The notes: a model not told the origin generated them from the sequence alone. Numbered from the stretch's first letter, positions 1 through 8,653 are shown. The stretch is DNA of 64,000 nucleotides from Paracoccaceae bacterium (GCA_016938875.1 JAFGTV010000020.1:62001-126000); one strand, 5' to 3'. Translations and numbers: made by a program.

Positions 1-31
1 GCACTGTCTCTACCTCTGGCAATTCGGGCAT
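1..31 (-). CDS. mutM: Formamidopyrimidine-DNA glycosylase, N-terminal fragment
   Basis: Only the first ten codons are inside the window; the gene continues off the left edge. Read on the minus strand from an ATG at position 31 it gives [10 protein letters not shown], the nearly invariant N-terminus of Fpg/MutM. In this family Pro2 is the catalytic nucleophile and Glu3 is essential for excising oxidised purines such as 8-oxoguanine. It is divergent from ubiE, an arrangement common in alphaproteobacteria. The call rests on this short but highly specific N-terminus. Confidence 0.9.
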   Translation of the reverse strand, partial: MPELPEVETV

Positions 32-59
32 TGGCCCCTTCCTTCCTGTCAGGAACGCA

Positions 60-87
60 TTGTAAGCACCGCAGGGCGACCTATAAG
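60..87 (+). promoter_or_regulatory. Candidate sigma-70-type promoter for ubiE-ubiB
   Basis: In the mutM-ubiE gap, TTGTAA (60-65) and TATAAG (82-87) are separated by 16 bases, resembling -35 and -10 elements (4 of 6 and 5 of 6 consensus matches). The -10 lies about 30 bases before the ubiE start. This is inferred from sequence only. Confidence 0.35.
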
Positions 88-117
88 AAAGGCGCAACTT
101 ACCGACGGCAAGGCCCC

Positions 118-870
118 ATGACACAGAACGCGCAGAAAACGACCCATTTCGGCTTTCAGACCGTGGCCGAAGAGGAAAAGGCGGGCATGGTCCACGGGGT
201 CTTTACCCGCGTGGCCTCGCGCTATGACCTGATGAACGATTTGATGTCTGGCGGCATCCACCGTGTCTGGAAGGACGCGATGATGGACTGGCTGGCCCCG
301 CAGCCCTGGCAGCGTCTGCTGGATGTGGCGGGCGGCACGGGCGACATTTCGTTCCGCTTCCTCAAACGCGCGCCGGGGGCGCGGGCGGTGGTCTGCGACA
401 TGACCGAATCCATGCTGGTCGAGGGGCGCAAACGCGCCGAGGCCGAGCAGATGGCCGACAACCTGGACTGGGTGGTCGGCGACGGCATGAAGCTGCCGTT
501 CGAGGACAACAGTTTCGACGTTTTCACCAACTCGTTCGGCACCCGTAACATCACCAACGTCCAGGACGCCCTGAACGAGGCCTACCGCGTTCTGCGTCCC
601 GGCGGGCGGCTGATGGTGCTGGAATTCAGCCAGATGCCCAACCCGATGATGCAATGGGCCTATGACCGCTATTCGTTCAACGTGATCCCGGTGCTGGGGC
701 AGATCGTGGCCAATGACCGCGACAGCTATCAATACCTCGTCGAGTCGATCCGCAAATTCCCCGATCAGGACACCTTTGCCGACATGATCCGCACGGCCGG
801 GTTCGAGCAGGTGAAATACCGCAACCTTTCGATGGGGATTGCGGCGCTTCATTCGGGGTGGAAAATCTAG
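118..870 (+). CDS. ubiE: Ubiquinone/menaquinone biosynthesis C-methyltransferase UbiE
   Basis: SAM-dependent C-methyltransferase of quinone synthesis that methylates the 2-polyprenyl-6-methoxy-benzoquinol ring at the inner membrane. The 250-residue product has the family box [17 protein letters not shown] at about 36-52, the SAM-binding glycine loop DVAGGTGD at 69-76, and the later GTRNI and RVLRPGG segments typical of UbiE. Upstream in-frame starts exist from position 31, but the ATG at 118 gives the usual family N-terminus. It is immediately followed by ubiB with no gap, suggesting one transcript. Full length and intact. Confidence 0.96.
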   Translation: MTQNAQKTTHFGFQTVAEEEKAGMVHGVFTRVASRYDLMNDLMSGGIHRVWKDAMMDWLAPQPWQRLLDVAGGTGDISFRFLKRAPGARAVVCDMTESMLVEGRKRAEAEQMADNLDWVVGDGMKLPFEDNSFDVFTNSFGTRNITNVQDALNEAYRVLRPGGRLMVLEFSQMPNPMMQWAYDRYSFNVIPVLGQIVANDRDSYQYLVESIRKFPDQDTFADMIRTAGFEQVKYRNLSMGIAALHSGWKI

Positions 871-2400
871 GTGCGCGGACCTCACAATATCTGGCGGCTG
901 ATCCAAACGCTCGCCACGCTTGAACGCACCGGCGCCAATCGCGTCGTGCTAGAGGCATTCGCCGCCCCCGCCAGTGTCCGGGCGTTGGCCCGTGTGCTGG
1001 GCTGGCCCCTGAAATGGCTGGGTGAAAAGGGCGATCCCGCCCTGCCGCCCGCGACCCGCGCGCTGACCGCGCTGGGACCGGCCTATATCAAGTTCGGCCA
1101 GATCCTGTCGACCCGGCCCGACGTGGTCGGGGACGAGTTGGCCGTGCAGCTGCGCGTGTTGCAGGACAAACTGCCGCCCTTCCCGGTCGAAGTCGCCAAA
1201 AAGACAGTCGCCCAGGAACTGGGCCACCCGGCGGATGAGTTGTTCTCGGAATTCTCGGAACCGATCGCCGCAGCCTCGATCGCGCAGGTCCACAAGGCCC
1301 GCATCGCGCGCACCGGCGAACAGGTGGCCGTCAAGGTTCTGCGCCCCAATGTCGAGCGTAACTTTCGCAAGGATATCGACGCGTTCTACCTGGCCGCCTC
1401 GGTGATCGAGATGTTGTCGCCGTCCTCGCGGCGGCTGCGCCCGACCGATGTGATCGCCCATTTCGATGGCGTCGTGACCGGAGAGTTGGACCTGCGGATG
1501 GAAACCTCCTCGGCGGCAGAGTTTGCCTCGAACACCGAAGGGGATGCCGGTTTCGTCGTTCCGCGCGTGATCTGGCCGCTTTCGGGGCGGCGGGTGATGA
1601 CCCTGGGCTGGGCCGAGGGTGTGCCGATGGGCGACAACGCCGCCATCGACGCCGCCGGTCACAACCGCCGTGTGCTGGGCGAGCGGGTGCTGGCGATGTT
1701 CCTGCAACATGCGTTGCGCGACGGTTTCTTCCACGCCGATATGCACCAGGGCAACATGAAGGTCGCCGCCAATGGCGATATCCTGTGCTTTGACTTCGGG
1801 ATCATGGGACGGATCGACGAATACACCCGTCGCGTCTATGCCGAGATCCTGTTCGGCTTTATCCGCAAGGATTACCGCCGCGTCGCCGAGGTGCATTTCG
1901 AGGCGGGCTATGTCCCCCCCGATCAGGATATCGACGATTTCGCCCGCGCCCTGCGCTCTGTTGGCGAACCGATCTTCGGCATGGATGCCACCCAGATCTC
2001 GATGGCGAAACTGTTGGCCTATCTCTTTGAGGTGACTGAACGCTTTGGCATGCAGACCCGGACCGAATTGATCCTGCTGCAGCGCACCATGGTCGTGGTC
2101 GAGGGGGTGGCACGGTCGCTCAACCCGTCGATCAATATCTGGGAGGTCGCCCATCCAATCGTCGAGGGATACATCAAGGAAAACATCGGGCCAAAGGCGC
2201 TGATCCGCGATCTGCGGCGTACCGCGCGGGTTCTGTCGCGTTTTGGCCCCAAGCTGCCCGAAATGGCAGAGGCCGCGCTGATCCGTCAGTCGCAACCTCT
2301 GCCCGAACCGGAGCGCACTTCGGTGCTGAAGCCGGTGTTGTGGATGGGGCTGGGCGCGGCGCTGACCGGTGCTGGCGTGGGCCTCGCCCTATTGTTCTGA
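871..2400 (+). CDS. ubiB: Ubiquinone biosynthesis ABC1/ADCK-type kinase UbiB
   Basis: Atypical protein-kinase-like ATPase that supports ubiquinone biosynthesis at the membrane. The 509-residue product starts with GTG directly after the ubiE stop. It carries the family-specific KFGQ motif (about 74-77), an alanine-rich ATP loop (AAASIAQVHKA, about 133-143), a catalytic-type segment FHADMHQGN, and DFG within CFDFGIMGR. The C-terminal 25 residues are hydrophobic and fit the UbiB membrane anchor. It ends 5 bases before the convergent flgD stop, which marks the border to the flagellar region. Confidence 0.95.
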   Translation: MRGPHNIWRLIQTLATLERTGANRVVLEAFAAPASVRALARVLGWPLKWLGEKGDPALPPATRALTALGPAYIKFGQILSTRPDVVGDELAVQLRVLQDKLPPFPVEVAKKTVAQELGHPADELFSEFSEPIAAASIAQVHKARIARTGEQVAVKVLRPNVERNFRKDIDAFYLAASVIEMLSPSSRRLRPTDVIAHFDGVVTGELDLRMETSSAAEFASNTEGDAGFVVPRVIWPLSGRRVMTLGWAEGVPMGDNAAIDAAGHNRRVLGERVLAMFLQHALRDGFFHADMHQGNMKVAANGDILCFDFGIMGRIDEYTRRVYAEILFGFIRKDYRRVAEVHFEAGYVPPDQDIDDFARALRSVGEPIFGMDATQISMAKLLAYLFEVTERFGMQTRTELILLQRTMVVVEGVARSLNPSINIWEVAHPIVEGYIKENIGPKALIRDLRRTARVLSRFGPKLPEMAEAALIRQSQPLPEPERTSVLKPVLWMGLGAALTGAGVGLALLF

Positions 2401-2405
2401 ACGCT

Positions 2406-3077
2406 TCAGCCCTGGGCCTGGCGCAGGGCTGAAACCACGCTCGCCGCGGCCTCGCCGCCGCCTTCAAAGACCAGGGTGATCCCCGATGCGGCGCTGCGCA
2501 CCTCGGTGATGGGGGCATATACCTCTGCCGTGCTTTCCCCGATGCGGGCGCCATCGGTATAGCTTTCGACGCTGAAACTATAGCTGCCCGGCGCCAGCGT
2601 GGTGCCGTCCGCGCCGATCCCGGCCCAACTCACGGGTGTGCCATCCGTGCCAATCGCCAGGCGCTGCACCTCTTGCCCGGTGGCCGTCGCACGCACGACC
2701 AGTTGCGCGCTATCCGCTCCGGTGGCCGGATTGGGCAGCACCGTGATCGGCGTTCCGTCAAACATCCCGGGCACCGCCGCGCGGGCCTCCATCCCGACCC
2801 AGCCGCCATATTGCGCCAAGCCCGCAGCGCCCAGGTTATCGCCCAGCGCCTGCAACAGATCATTGGTGCGCACCTGCTGTTCGACCCCCGAAAAGGTCGC
2901 AAGCTGCACCGCGTAATCCGAGGATTCGATCGGGTTCATCGGATCCTGGTTCTGCATCTGGACGGTCAGCATCTTCAGGAACGTCTCGAAGTCACTGCTG
3001 ATCGCGGTGCCGCCGCCGGAACTGGCGCTGGCCGTTGCCGCCGTTGCCGTGGCGGTGGTTGGGGTCACGCTGACCAT
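2406..3077 (-). CDS. flgD: Flagellar hook assembly scaffold protein FlgD
   Basis: FlgD caps the growing hook so that FlgE subunits polymerise. The 223-residue product has the N-terminal FlgD signature FETFLKMLTVQMQNQDPMNP (about residues 29-48) followed by SSDYAVQLATFSGVEQQ, then a beta-rich C-terminal region like the FlgD Tudor/FnIII part. The ATG at 3077 was chosen because the signature then lies close to the N-terminus; the longer upstream extension is low-complexity read-through from fliK. It lies 13 bases downstream of fliK and is probably cotranscribed, linking hook capping with hook-length control. Confidence 0.93.
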   Translation of the reverse strand: MVSVTPTTATATAATASASSGGGTAISSDFETFLKMLTVQMQNQDPMNPIESSDYAVQLATFSGVEQQVRTNDLLQALGDNLGAAGLAQYGGWVGMEARAAVPGMFDGTPITVLPNPATGADSAQLVVRATATGQEVQRLAIGTDGTPVSWAGIGADGTTLAPGSYSFSVESYTDGARIGESTAEVYAPITEVRSAASGITLVFEGGGEAAASVVSALRQAQG

Positions 3078-3090
3078 TTTCTCTCTCCTA

Positions 3091-4848
3091 TCACAGACGC
3101 AGGTCCAGCCCGCCGTCGACCGGCCCCGCGGGCGGGCCGGACCGGTGATCCACGGGCGGGGCGGTGTCGGTCGTTGGGCCATCGTCAGAGGCATTGGCCG
3201 GGCCATGCCCCGCCCCGCGATCGGTGGACTGGCCGCCGAAATCCAGCGTCACCGCCCCATAGCCCAGATCCCGCATGGCATTGCCCAGCAGATCTGCGTG
3301 GCGGCGCATGAGGTCCAGCGTTTCACCGCGTTCGGCCGTGATGCTGACGGTGATGGTGCCATCGCCGGGCGTCAGGCTGAGGCGCACGCGGCCAAGCTCT
3401 TCGGGGCTGAGGGTCACGTCCACTGCGCCATCGGGCGCACGATGCAGCGCCTCGGCCATCGCGCGGGTTGCCGGGCGGGGGGCCTCGGTCATGGCGGGCA
3501 GGATGATCGGTGTGGGGCGGTGGGGTTCTGGCATTGCGCGCTCACCCGGGGTCATCTCGGCCATCAGGGGCGCGTCCGGCGGCGGGTTGGTCTGCCCTAA
3601 CGCGGCCAGCGCCTCGGTCATATCGCCGGCATTGGCCGGCGCCAGGCGCGCCGGGGCGGCAGGCGGCGTCACGGCAGCATCCGGCCCTTGGGGCACTTGC
3701 CCCCCCACGGGCGCGGCGTCGGCCGCCTGGACAACATGCGCCCCGGCGATGGCCTGCGAAACAGCGCCCGTGGCCGGTGACGGCAGACCTGACGCCCCGG
3801 GGGCAGGCGTTTTCGGATCGGGCGGCGATGCATCGACACGATCCGATGGCGCGGCGGGCGTTGGTTCGACCGGAGGCAGCGTTCGGGCCATTGGCGCGGC
3901 CAGGGCTCGGGGAGGGCTGGCATCGGGCTGTGCGACAGCCCCGGCGTCGACGGCCCCCAACGCGGCGCTTTCGGCGGAGGAAACCGGGCGCGCGGTCGGG
4001 ATCGGGGTGGGAGCCACGGGAGAGAAATCCACCAGCGGGACCATTGGTTTGGCACGCGCGCCTGGCGTGATGTCATTGGCGGTCTCCGGGCTGGACATAG
4101 CGGTCCCCGCCGTCGCCTTTTCCAACTGGGCGATTGCCTCAGGTGGGGTCGCGCCGGGCGCGGACGCCACCGACACCGCCCCAAGGATGGGGGATGCAGA
4201 GGGGGGGGGCGGGTCGTACCCGTCTGCTTTGGCAGGGGGCATCGACTGGGATGCACCTTGCACAGCGGGGGTGGCCGCTTTGTCCAGGTCTGAAATGGCA
4301 CCCAACACTCGGGCCTGCGCCCCGTCCGTTGCCGCGACGCCCCCGGGCGCGATGCCCGATCCCCGGGCGTCAGCCAGATCGGCGTCCGCCAGATCCGCGC
4401 CGGTTCGCGGGCCCCCCTTAGGCAACGCGGTTGGAATCTCCGGCACCCCGGCAAAATCCCCCGGGATCAACGACTGCTGGTCGTGTTCTGCGACATCATA
4501 CTCATCCGACACCGTCAGGGCCGCCCCCTCCGGGTCTGCTTGCCTGCATTCAGCCCCCAAAACAGGGGCATCCGTCGACTCATCGGGCCAATCCCCAATG
4601 GCTCCGGCCCAAGTCGGTGGCGCCTCCTGGCCCGCCGCGACCAAACCTTTGGGCTGGGGCGAACTGCCGCCCATCCGGCAGCCGAATGACATTGCGACCC
4701 CGGGGGCCATTGCCCCGACTGTCCCTGCCGACGCACCCGCAAAGATGGTTTGAAACCCCTCCGCCCCCGGAAGCCGCGGCTTTTGCAGCGATTCGGGTGT
4801 CACGGAAGCGGGGCCGCCCCCAGGCTCGACAACAAGGAAATAGGTCAT
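3091..4848 (-). CDS. fliK: Flagellar hook-length control protein FliK
   Basis: FliK measures the hook and triggers the export switch from hook to filament substrates. The 585-residue product has a long Pro/Ala-rich, poorly conserved ruler region. Its compact C-terminal domain (about 475-550) contains VDVTLSPEELGRVRLSL and DLMRRHADLLGNAMRDLGY, the pattern of the Flg_hook domain. The start is uncertain: ATG at 4848 is used, and an in-frame GTG at 4878 is possible; neither has a strong ribosome site. It is divergent from the flgJ-like gene across a short gap and leads the fliK-flgD pair. Confidence 0.88.
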   Translation of the reverse strand: MTYFLVVEPGGGPASVTPESLQKPRLPGAEGFQTIFAGASAGTVGAMAPGVAMSFGCRMGGSSPQPKGLVAAGQEAPPTWAGAIGDWPDESTDAPVLGAECRQADPEGAALTVSDEYDVAEHDQQSLIPGDFAGVPEIPTALPKGGPRTGADLADADLADARGSGIAPGGVAATDGAQARVLGAISDLDKAATPAVQGASQSMPPAKADGYDPPPPSASPILGAVSVASAPGATPPEAIAQLEKATAGTAMSSPETANDITPGARAKPMVPLVDFSPVAPTPIPTARPVSSAESAALGAVDAGAVAQPDASPPRALAAPMARTLPPVEPTPAAPSDRVDASPPDPKTPAPGASGLPSPATGAVSQAIAGAHVVQAADAAPVGGQVPQGPDAAVTPPAAPARLAPANAGDMTEALAALGQTNPPPDAPLMAEMTPGERAMPEPHRPTPIILPAMTEAPRPATRAMAEALHRAPDGAVDVTLSPEELGRVRLSLTPGDGTITVSITAERGETLDLMRRHADLLGNAMRDLGYGAVTLDFGGQSTDRGAGHGPANASDDGPTTDTAPPVDHRSGPPAGPVDGGLDLRL

Positions 4849-4899
4849 GTGATGCGCCGGACTTCTGCCTCTGGTCACAGGACAATGGCCGGGAACGGG

Positions 4900-4914
4900 T
4901 TACCGATCCTTTAC
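4900..4914. promoter_or_regulatory. Weak CtrA-like box between fliK and the flgJ-like gene
   Basis: TTAC-N7-TTAC sits in the divergent intergenic region, matching 6 of 8 positions of the alphaproteobacterial CtrA consensus TTAA-N7-TTAA. It is the weakest of five such boxes in this window, but it sits in the same kind of divergent flagellar promoter region as the others. Confidence 0.35.
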
Positions 4915-4964
4915 CGGATGCCGGGCATATTGGGAAAAACGAGTCGCAATTGAGGGAAATCGCC

Positions 4965-5249
4965 ATGCTGCCCCCCGTGAACACCCCCGCAGGCCAGCCG
5001 CCCGCGGCGACCCGTGATGCGCGTCTGCACGAGGCGGCCGAAAAGCTTGAGGCCCAGTTCCTTGCCGAGATGCTGAAATCGACTGGCCTGGGCGAGGGGG
5101 TGGGCGCCTTTGGCGGCGGTCCCGGCGAGGCGCAATTCGCCTCTTTCCTGCGCGAGGCCCAAGCCCAGGAGATGGCGCGCGCGGGTGGAATCGGCCTGGC
5201 GGAACAGCTGTTCGAGGCATTGAAGGAGCGCGCCAATGACGCAGGATGA
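4965..5249 (+). CDS. flgJ: Rod-binding protein, FlgJ N-terminal-domain type (CheL-like)
   Basis: A 94-residue protein matching the rod-binding half of FlgJ (in alphaproteobacteria often named CheL), with no muramidase domain. Visible family pattern: LHEAAEKLEAQFLAEMLKS near residues 21-39 and a later FLREAQAQEMARAGGIGLA block. It probably acts in the periplasm in rod assembly; cell-wall cutting would come from the separate SltF-like enzyme at 19003. The ATG at 4965 follows a GAGGGAAAT ribosome site. Its stop overlaps the next start by 14 bases, implying translational coupling. Confidence 0.85.
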   Translation: MLPPVNTPAGQPPAATRDARLHEAAEKLEAQFLAEMLKSTGLGEGVGAFGGGPGEAQFASFLREAQAQEMARAGGIGLAEQLFEALKERANDAG

Positions 5250-5574
5250 CCCGATCATGGACCTGCTGCTGCGCGAACGCGCTGCGCTGAAAGGCGCGGA
5301 TTTCGCAGCCCTCGGCACGCTGGCAGCGGAAAAAGAGCGCCTTTTGGCGGCGCTCAGGGCACGGCCAACCGCCGACCCCGCGGCACTGACCCGACTGCGC
5401 GAGATGGCGGAGCGCAACGAACAATTGCTGGCTGCGTTGCGGCGCGGGCTGGACAGCGCCGCGCAGACCCTGGCGCGCGGCCGTCGGTCGCCCGAGGCGC
5501 TGGACACCTATGATCAGGCGGGCCAGCGGGCGCGGATCGGTGCCCTGACCGGCGCGCTTACCCGGCGCGCCTGA
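5236..5574 (+). CDS. FlgN-like flagellar export chaperone candidate
   Basis: A 112-residue, almost fully helical protein rich in Ala, Leu, Arg and Glu, with heptad-like runs such as LAAEKERLLAALRAR and MAERNEQLLAALRRGL. This size and pattern fit FlgN-type chaperones, which guard the hook-filament junction proteins FlgK and FlgL before export. It overlaps the flgJ-like gene and precedes flagellin, a usual place for this gene. FlgN sequences diverge strongly, so the assignment rests on context and helical character rather than a diagnostic motif. Confidence 0.6.
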   Translation: MTQDDPIMDLLLRERAALKGADFAALGTLAAEKERLLAALRARPTADPAALTRLREMAERNEQLLAALRRGLDSAAQTLARGRRSPEALDTYDQAGQRARIGALTGALTRRA

Positions 5575-5614
5575 GACCAATTTCCTAAAATCCTCGATAT
5601 CCGGGCGGGCGCGC

Positions 5615-5629
5615 TTATCGCTCTGTTAA
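5615..5629 (+). promoter_or_regulatory. CtrA-like box upstream of flagellin
   Basis: TTAT-N7-TTAA followed by CC matches 7 of 8 positions of the CtrA consensus and lies 154 bases before the flagellin start, in a 208-base gap without a gene. It is an otherwise AT-rich patch in GC-rich DNA. I infer a CtrA-controlled promoter; no clear sigma-28 or sigma-54 promoter was recognised in the gap. Confidence 0.5.
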
Positions 5630-5782
5630 CCGGCTGACTGCAAGGGTCGGGGTGCGTCCGGGAACCGGATGGCGCGGTGGGGCAATGCCCCCTGCCGCAT
5701 GGGTCAGAATGCCTGCCAATGCTGCCTACAGGCGGCACAACGCAATGGCGCAAAGCGCCAATCCGAAAGAAGGACCAAACCC

Positions 5783-6994
5783 ATGTCCAGTATTCTGACG
5801 AATACCAGCGCGATGGTCGCGCTGCAGACGTTGAAAAACATCAACACCTCGCTGACCAAGACCCAGGACGAGATCGCCACCGGGAAATCCGTGGCCTCGT
5901 CCAAGGACAATGCCGCCGTCTGGGCGATCTCCAAGGTGATGGAGGCCGACGTTGCCGGTTTCAAGGGCATCTCGGACAGCCTTTCGCTGGGCGAATCCAG
6001 CGTGGCCGTCGCTCGCCAGGCCTCTGAAACGGTGACCGATCTGCTGACGCAGATGAAGTCCAAGATCGTCGCCGCCCAGGAAGACAACGTAGACCGTGGA
6101 AAGCTCAACGATGACGTTCTCGCGCTGAAGGCGCAGATCGAATCGGTGGTGGGCGCGGCCCAGTTCAACGGGCTGAACCTGGTCAATGGCAGTGCTGGCT
6201 CGGCGGATATCCTGGCCTCTCTGGACCGGGATTCCACCGGGGGCGTTACCGCCTCGTCGATCACGGTGAACGCGCAGAATCTGTCGACCGGCGACTACAC
6301 GGCAAAAGCCGTCTTTACCGGGTCGGATGGGGCTGCGGCCGATGACGGCGATACCTTCGGATTCTCGCTGGATGGCAACGGCGGTACCGATGATGCAGGG
6401 CTGATCGTGATCACCAACCCGACCTATGCGGAAGGGGACAAGATCAGCCTGCGCGTGGGGGACTATGACGTCTCCTACACCGTCACCGCAGAGGATGTCG
6501 CGGCCACCACGCCCGAGGACATCATCGCGGTCAAGCTGAAGTCGGCGATCGAGGGAACCGGGGCCAACGTGTCTGTCGACTATGACAGCGGCAGCCCTGG
6601 CCAGCTCTCGATCACCAACGAGGGCACGTCGGCGATCAGCATCAGCGGCACCTTCGCCAACGCCAACTCGGGTGGACTGGGGGCCCTGGCCACGATCGAC
6701 GTGACCAGCGATTCGGGCGCCCAGGCGGCCCTGGGCACCATCGAGACGTTGATCAACACGGCGGTGGATGCCTCGGCCGCCTTCGGTTCGGCCCAGAGTC
6801 GGATCGAAATCCAGTCGAACTTCATCGGCGCGCTGACCGACTCGCTGAAAGCGGGGATCGGCACGTTGGTGGATGCCGACATGGAGGCCGCCTCGGCACG
6901 GCTTCAGGCGCTCCAGGTGCAACAGCAGCTGGGCACCCAGGCCTTGTCGATCGCCAACCAGGCGCCGCAAAACGTGCTGTCGCTCTTCCGATAG
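5783..6994 (+). CDS. fliC: Flagellin, major filament subunit
   Basis: A 403-residue flagellin. The N-terminal D0/D1 helices show the classic pattern (TNTSAMVALQTLKNIN, then DEIATGKSVASSKDNAA). The C-terminal D1/D0 part is typical too (SRIEIQSNFIGALTDSLKAGIG, then QVQQQLGTQALSIANQAPQNVLSLFR). The middle, about 150-330, is Gly/Asp/Thr-rich and should form the surface-exposed domains. The ATG at 5783 follows AAGGACC and gives the expected N-terminus. It is followed by a strong hairpin and then flaF-flbT, the usual alphaproteobacterial trio for flagellin secretion and mRNA control. Confidence 0.96.
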   Translation: MSSILTNTSAMVALQTLKNINTSLTKTQDEIATGKSVASSKDNAAVWAISKVMEADVAGFKGISDSLSLGESSVAVARQASETVTDLLTQMKSKIVAAQEDNVDRGKLNDDVLALKAQIESVVGAAQFNGLNLVNGSAGSADILASLDRDSTGGVTASSITVNAQNLSTGDYTAKAVFTGSDGAAADDGDTFGFSLDGNGGTDDAGLIVITNPTYAEGDKISLRVGDYDVSYTVTAEDVAATTPEDIIAVKLKSAIEGTGANVSVDYDSGSPGQLSITNEGTSAISISGTFANANSGGLGALATIDVTSDSGAQAALGTIETLINTAVDASAAFGSAQSRIEIQSNFIGALTDSLKAGIGTLVDADMEAASARLQALQVQQQLGTQALSIANQAPQNVLSLFR

Positions 6995-7003
6995 GGACAG
7001 ACC

Positions 7004-7027
7004 GGCCGGGGCGGAAACGCCCCGGCC
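7004..7027 (+). terminator. Perfect 10-bp hairpin after flagellin
   Basis: GGCCGGGGCG (7004-7013), a GAAA tetraloop and CGCCCCGGCC (7018-7027) form a perfect 10-bp GC stem just 10 bases after the flagellin stop. There is no U-run, so it is more likely a transcript 3' stabiliser or processing point than a full intrinsic terminator. It would explain high flagellin but lower flaF-flbT expression from one transcript. Confidence 0.6.
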
Positions 7028-7074
7028 ACGCCCTGTGATCCCTAAATCACCCTGACAGAACGGAAGGACAGACA

Positions 7075-7455
7075 GTGAACGCGCTTCACATGGCCCAGGC
7101 GGCCTATTCCGCCCCCAACCAGATCTCCATGCGCACACCGCGCGCCACCGAATACGCCCTCTTCGCGCGCGTCACCGCACGGCTGAAAGAGGCCCAGTCC
7201 GCCGGGCGGCAGGGCTTTCCAGCCCTCGCCTCGGCACTGCATGACAACCGCGCGCTGTGGACGACATTGGCCGCCGATGTGGCCGAGCCGGGCAATGCCC
7301 TGCCCGATGCCCTGCGCGCACGGCTATTCTACCTGGCCGAATTCACCACCCACCACAGCCGACAGGTGCTGGCCGGACGGGCCGATCCCGGCCCCCTGAT
7401 CGAAATCAACACGGCCGTCATGCGCGGCCTCGAAAAAGCGGAGCCGGTGGCATGA
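7075..7455 (+). CDS. flaF: Flagellar biosynthesis regulator FlaF
   Basis: FlaF is an alphaproteobacterial regulator needed for flagellin synthesis and secretion; in Caulobacter it is the partner and antagonist of FlbT. The 126-residue product shows the family patterns AQAAYSAPNQISMRTPRATEY near the start (residues 7-27), NRALWTTLAADVA in the middle and RLFYLAEFTTHHSRQVL near the end. The start is GTG at 7075 after GGAAGGACAGACA. The gene ends in a 4-base ATGA overlap with flbT, a coupled pair found in many Rhodobacterales. Confidence 0.9.
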   Translation: MNALHMAQAAYSAPNQISMRTPRATEYALFARVTARLKEAQSAGRQGFPALASALHDNRALWTTLAADVAEPGNALPDALRARLFYLAEFTTHHSRQVLAGRADPGPLIEINTAVMRGLEKAEPVA

Positions 7456-7859
7456 GCGGTCTTGTTCTGAAACTGGCCCCGAAAGAGCGCGTCCTGGTCA
7501 ACGGCGCGGTGATCGAAAACGGCGACCGCCGCACGCGGCTGGCCATCAAGACGCCGAACGCCAACATCCTGCGCCTGCGCGACGCGATTCACCCCGAAGA
7601 GGTCAACACCCCCGTCCGACGGGTATGCTATATCGCCCAACTGGTGCTGTCCGGCGATGCCCAACCCGACGAGGCGCGGCTGCAGCTTTTGCGCGGGATC
7701 GAGCAGCTCAGCCAGGCGTTGATCGACCCCGACAGCCGCACACAGCTGTCCACCGCGACCGAGGCGGTGTTGGGTGCGGAATATTACCAGGCTCTCAAGG
7801 CGTTGCGCAGCCTGCTGCCGCGCGAGGAGCGGTTGCTGGCCGCAGCCGGGCAGGCATGA
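7452..7859 (+). CDS. flbT: Flagellin translation repressor FlbT
   Basis: FlbT binds the flagellin mRNA 5' region in Caulobacter and represses its translation and stability until the hook is complete. The 135-residue product begins MSGLVLKLAPKERVLVNGAVIENGD, partly given here as the family-typical LKLAPKERVLVNGAVIENGD (6-25), and ends with the YYQALKALRSLLPREERLL helix. It overlaps flaF by ATGA and the following DUF1217 gene by 4 bases, so the three are translated together. Confidence 0.92.
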   Translation: MSGLVLKLAPKERVLVNGAVIENGDRRTRLAIKTPNANILRLRDAIHPEEVNTPVRRVCYIAQLVLSGDAQPDEARLQLLRGIEQLSQALIDPDSRTQLSTATEAVLGAEYYQALKALRSLLPREERLLAAAGQA

Positions 7860-8644
7860 GCTTTCAACCGGTCCTGCCGATGGGCGGCTATGTCGGCTGG
7901 CGCTTCCTCGAACGCACGATGGAGCGTCAGCAAACCGCCCATGACCAGAGTCCCGCCCTGGTGCGGGATCTGGACTATTTCGCAGAAAAGATCGGCAGCA
8001 TCGACAGCGCCGAGGCACTTGTGGCGGACCGCCGCCTGCTGAAGGTCGCCCTGGGTGCGTTCGGATTACAGGACGACATCAGCAATACCTTTTTCATCCG
8101 CAAGGTTCTGGCCGAGGGCGCAGTGGCGCCCGACGCCCTGGCCAACAAACTGGCCGATAAGAGCTATCTCAACATGGCCGAGGCCTTTGGCTTTGGTGGC
8201 AACGCACCGCCCGGCACCCAAACCGAGGGTTTTGCCGACAAGATCGCCACCGCCTATCGCGCGCGCAGCTTTGAAGTCGCCGTGGGCGAACAGGACGAGT
8301 CGATGCGCCTGGCCCTGAACCTGGAACGGGAATTGGCGACCCTGGCCGCCCGCGACATCGGGGATGAGGCACAGTGGTTCAGTGTCATGGGATCAGAGCC
8401 GCTGCGGCAGGTGTTCGACACGGCCTTTGGCCTGCCCGACGCCTTTGCGGCCCTCGACCTGGATCGACAGCTGGAGGTCTATCGGCACCGGGCCGAGGCG
8501 ATGTTCGGCGACACCACGCTGGCCCAGTTCAATGACCCCGAGCGGCGAGAGGCCTTGGTCAAGACTTTCCTCTTGCGGGCAGAGGCGGCATCGGGCGGCA
8601 GCTACAGCCCGGCACAGACGGCATTGACACTGTTGGGCGGCTAG
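7856..8644 (+). CDS. DUF1217-family flagellar cluster protein
   Basis: A 262-residue protein of the DUF1217 type, a family often found in alphaproteobacterial flagellar clusters and not well characterised. Visible features: a VGWRFLERTMERQQ start region, a D/E-rich helical body with DLDYFAEKIGSIDSAEALVADRRLLKVALGAFGL split across residues about 38-72, and no signal peptide or transmembrane segment. Its 4-base overlap with flbT argues for a role tied to flagellin secretion or filament assembly. The family assignment is from recalled similarity; the function is unknown. Confidence 0.75.
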   Translation: MSFQPVLPMGGYVGWRFLERTMERQQTAHDQSPALVRDLDYFAEKIGSIDSAEALVADRRLLKVALGAFGLQDDISNTFFIRKVLAEGAVAPDALANKLADKSYLNMAEAFGFGGNAPPGTQTEGFADKIATAYRARSFEVAVGEQDESMRLALNLERELATLAARDIGDEAQWFSVMGSEPLRQVFDTAFGLPDAFAALDLDRQLEVYRHRAEAMFGDTTLAQFNDPERREALVKTFLLRAEAASGGSYSPAQTALTLLGG

Positions 8645-8653
8645 ACATGCCGA

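Noticed and set aside
949-2295. A 448-codon minus-strand frame opposite ubiB
   Set aside because: UbiB on the other strand has all its motifs; the frame is a shadow.
4431-4964. Upstream extension of the flgJ-like frame by 178 codons
   Set aside because: It is antisense to fliK and low in complexity; the ribosome site and family start are at 4965.
5669-5690. Possible sigma-54 promoter (TGGCGCG...GGCAA) before flagellin
   Set aside because: The spacing between the GG and GC elements is one base off and TTGC is not present; the CtrA-like box is a better candidate.
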